In this document: piece by piece, positions 24,759 to 25,768 of the stretch
How the letters are laid out: each line of letters starts with the position of its first letter
Numbering within the stretch: position 1 is the stretch's first letter
DNA from: an uncultured Alphaproteobacteria bacterium
Lineage (GTDB): Bacteria; Pseudomonadota; Alphaproteobacteria; CAAHEQ01; UBA3637
DNA: 25,768 nucleotides
Direction: 5' to 3'
NCBI GenBank assembly: GCA_947629595.1
Contig: CANREI010000008.1
Coordinates: 1-25,768, forward strand
Translations under genes and position numbers: made by a program
The notes under the pieces: model-generated
Told to the model about the DNA's origin: nothing
What the model saw: only the letters and a program-made list of their open reading frames with translations
Database searches by the model: none

Positions 24759-24983
24759 GAAAAAAATGAAAAAAAAGCGTCTTTTTTTTGAAAAAAATAC
24801 TTTTTCGGAAAAAATAAACCCGCCCGAAAGCTTTAAAAACAATCGAAAGAGTGTTCATTTATCTTTTTATGTTTTTTATTTTAAAAGAATCGCAAAAGTT
24901 TTTGACGAACGGCGAAGATCGCGGCACAAAAAACATTTTTATGCCTCTTTTCGGCAAAACGGCTTTGAAAGATGAAAAAATGA

Positions 24984-25011
24984 TTGACTTTTTAGTGAAA
25001 AAAGGTATTGT
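24984..25011 (+). promoter_or_regulatory. Promoter candidate of gatCA
   Basis: TTGACT, a 16-nt spacer and TATTGT (5/6 and 4/6), 63 nt before the gatC start. Confidence 0.6.
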
Positions 25012-25074
25012 AAAAACGTGTCAGGGATAACACGAACGATATTTTTTTCGAAAACAAAAAAGAGAGAGAATAAA

Positions 25075-25362
25075 ATGAGTTTTAATGAAAAAACAATCAA
25101 AAACATTGCCAAGCTGGCGCGATTACGTTTTCCGGCAGAGCAGGAAGAGAAGTTTATGAATGATATTAACGGCATATTACAATGGGTGGAAGATTTAAAA
25201 GAAGTTGATATCACAAATGTGGAACCGTTGGTTTCCGTTACCCCGCGCAAAAATGCCGTGCGCAAAGATGAAGTGTCGGTCGGCGATATTCAAGCGGAAT
25301 TGATGGCAAATGCCCCCGAATCGATACAAGGTTTTTATGTCGTACCCAAAATGGTGGAGTAA
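25075..25362 (+). CDS. gatC: Asp-tRNA(Asn)/Glu-tRNA(Gln) amidotransferase subunit C
   Basis: 95 aa from the ATG at 25075, which matches the usual GatC start (SFNEKTIKNIAKLARLRF). GatC wraps around GatA and stabilises the GatCAB complex that amidates misacylated Glu-tRNA(Gln) or Asp-tRNA(Asn). Family marks are ILQWVEDLKEVDITNVEPLV and the C-terminal GFYVVPKMVE. It precedes gatA by 5 nt, and the gatA AAGGAAA site overlaps its stop. Confidence 0.96.
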   Translation: MSFNEKTIKNIAKLARLRFPAEQEEKFMNDINGILQWVEDLKEVDITNVEPLVSVTPRKNAVRKDEVSVGDIQAELMANAPESIQGFYVVPKMVE

Positions 25363-25367
25363 GGAAA

Positions 25368-25768
25368 ATGGTTGAACGTTTAACAGATTTAACAATAGCC
25401 GATGCGCTTGATTTACTGAATAAAAAAGAAATTTCCTCGGTGGAATTAACCCGGGCGCATTTGGCGGAAATGGAAAAAGCGCGCTTTTTAAACGTGTTCA
25501 TTACCGAAACGCCGGAATTGGCTTTAAAACAAGCGGAAGAGAGCGATAAAAAACGTTTATCCGGTGAAAAAATCGGGCGATTGGAGGGGATTCCCATTGC
25601 CAATAAAGATTTATATTGTACCAAAGGCATTCGCACAACGGCCGCATCGAAAATTCTGTCCGATTTTGTGCCGCCCTATGAGTCAACGGTTACGCAAAAT
25701 TTAAAAAATGCCGGCACGGTGATGCTGGGAAAAGTCAATACCGATCAGTTTGCCATGGGCGGTTCAAC
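25368..25768 (+). CDS. gatA: Glutamyl/aspartyl-tRNA amidotransferase subunit A (partial, runs off the window)
   Basis: The ATG at 25368 follows AAGGAAA; 133 complete codons are visible. GatA hydrolyses glutamine and transfers the ammonia. The amidase-signature features present are LEGIPIANKDLYCTKGI (with the catalytic Lys), TTAASKIL and GTVMLGKVNTDQFAMGGS, which leads into the Ser-rich catalytic loop. The catalytic serines lie beyond the window end. It forms an operon with gatC; gatB is not visible and could be downstream. Confidence 0.96.
   Translation, partial: MVERLTDLTIADALDLLNKKEISSVELTRAHLAEMEKARFLNVFITETPELALKQAEESDKKRLSGEKIGRLEGIPIANKDLYCTKGIRTTAASKILSDFVPPYESTVTQNLKNAGTVMLGKVNTDQFAMGGS

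Larger units (their letters stand above)
24699..25074. other. Divergent virB3/gatC spacer
   Basis: 376 bp, extremely AT-rich with long A and T runs. It contains a minus-strand promoter candidate for virB3 and a plus-strand candidate for gatC. I see no RNA gene, strong hairpin or credible additional protein. Confidence 0.5.

Noticed and set aside
24571..24975. A plus-strand gene opposite virB3 reaching into the spacer
   Set aside because: It is antisense to virB3 and then composed of Lys/Phe-rich AT sequence, without a ribosome-binding site or family signature.

Overview
This is an AT-rich bacterial window, most likely from a host-associated (animal-gut type) alphaproteobacterium. Support: the S20, GatCA and AccA sequences look proteobacterial; there is a VirB3-VirB4 pair and a J-domain protein of a kind I associate with alphaproteobacteria; and two pseudopilin-like proteins carry the 'SMVEMLGVLAII' leader that I associate with uncultured gut alphaproteobacteria. 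The lineage is an inference. I see no integrase, transposase, reverse transcriptase, CRISPR array, tRNA or rRNA.

Layout. (1) 195-3761: two divergent, paralogous pseudopilin-like Cys-rich proteins, each ending in a possible C-type-lectin-like domain. Their N-terminal coding halves form a long inverted repeat with a 61-bp perfect core, around a 0.6-kb spacer rich in palindromes. (2) 3771-5885: accA followed on the same strand by a GT10 (alpha-1,3-fucosyltransferase-type) gene. Fourteen GTAA tetranucleotides sit at the 5' end of the GT10 gene. In the sequence as given, neither well-placed upstream ATG is in frame with the enzyme (apparent OFF state). Losing one unit puts the ATG at 4932 in frame; gaining one puts the ATG at 4903 in frame. 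(3) 5976-9250: a small membrane protein, a YejA-like peptide-binding protein and two small exported proteins. (4) 9349-11071: rpsT with clear promoter and terminator, then sdaA. (5) 11068-15419, minus strand: a tightly overlapping operon of ABC-2 ATPase, two permeases, a GT11 (alpha-1,2-fucosyltransferase-type) protein and a J-domain protein. A consensus promoter drives it, and a G12 tract near the 5' end of the first permease gene is a second candidate phase switch. (6) 15497-17044: an XRE regulator diverging from a beta-barrel outer membrane protein. (7) 17232-21889: two uncharacterised proteins plus a ZntB-type transporter, an exported HExxH protein, exonuclease III, a twin-CDGSH Fe-S protein and a DUF378 protein. 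(8) 21942-25768: virB3-virB4 without other vir genes, then gatC and the start of gatA.

The most interesting reading is a surface-variation neighbourhood. Two fucosyltransferase-family genes of the classes that build Lewis/H-type fucosylated glycans lie about 7 kb apart. One has a tetranucleotide switch; the other sits in an operon with a poly-G switch. Beside them is a recombination-prone inverted pair of lectin-like pseudopilins. The repeats, frames and overlaps are read directly from the sequence. Phase variation, glycan mimicry and inversion are inferences.
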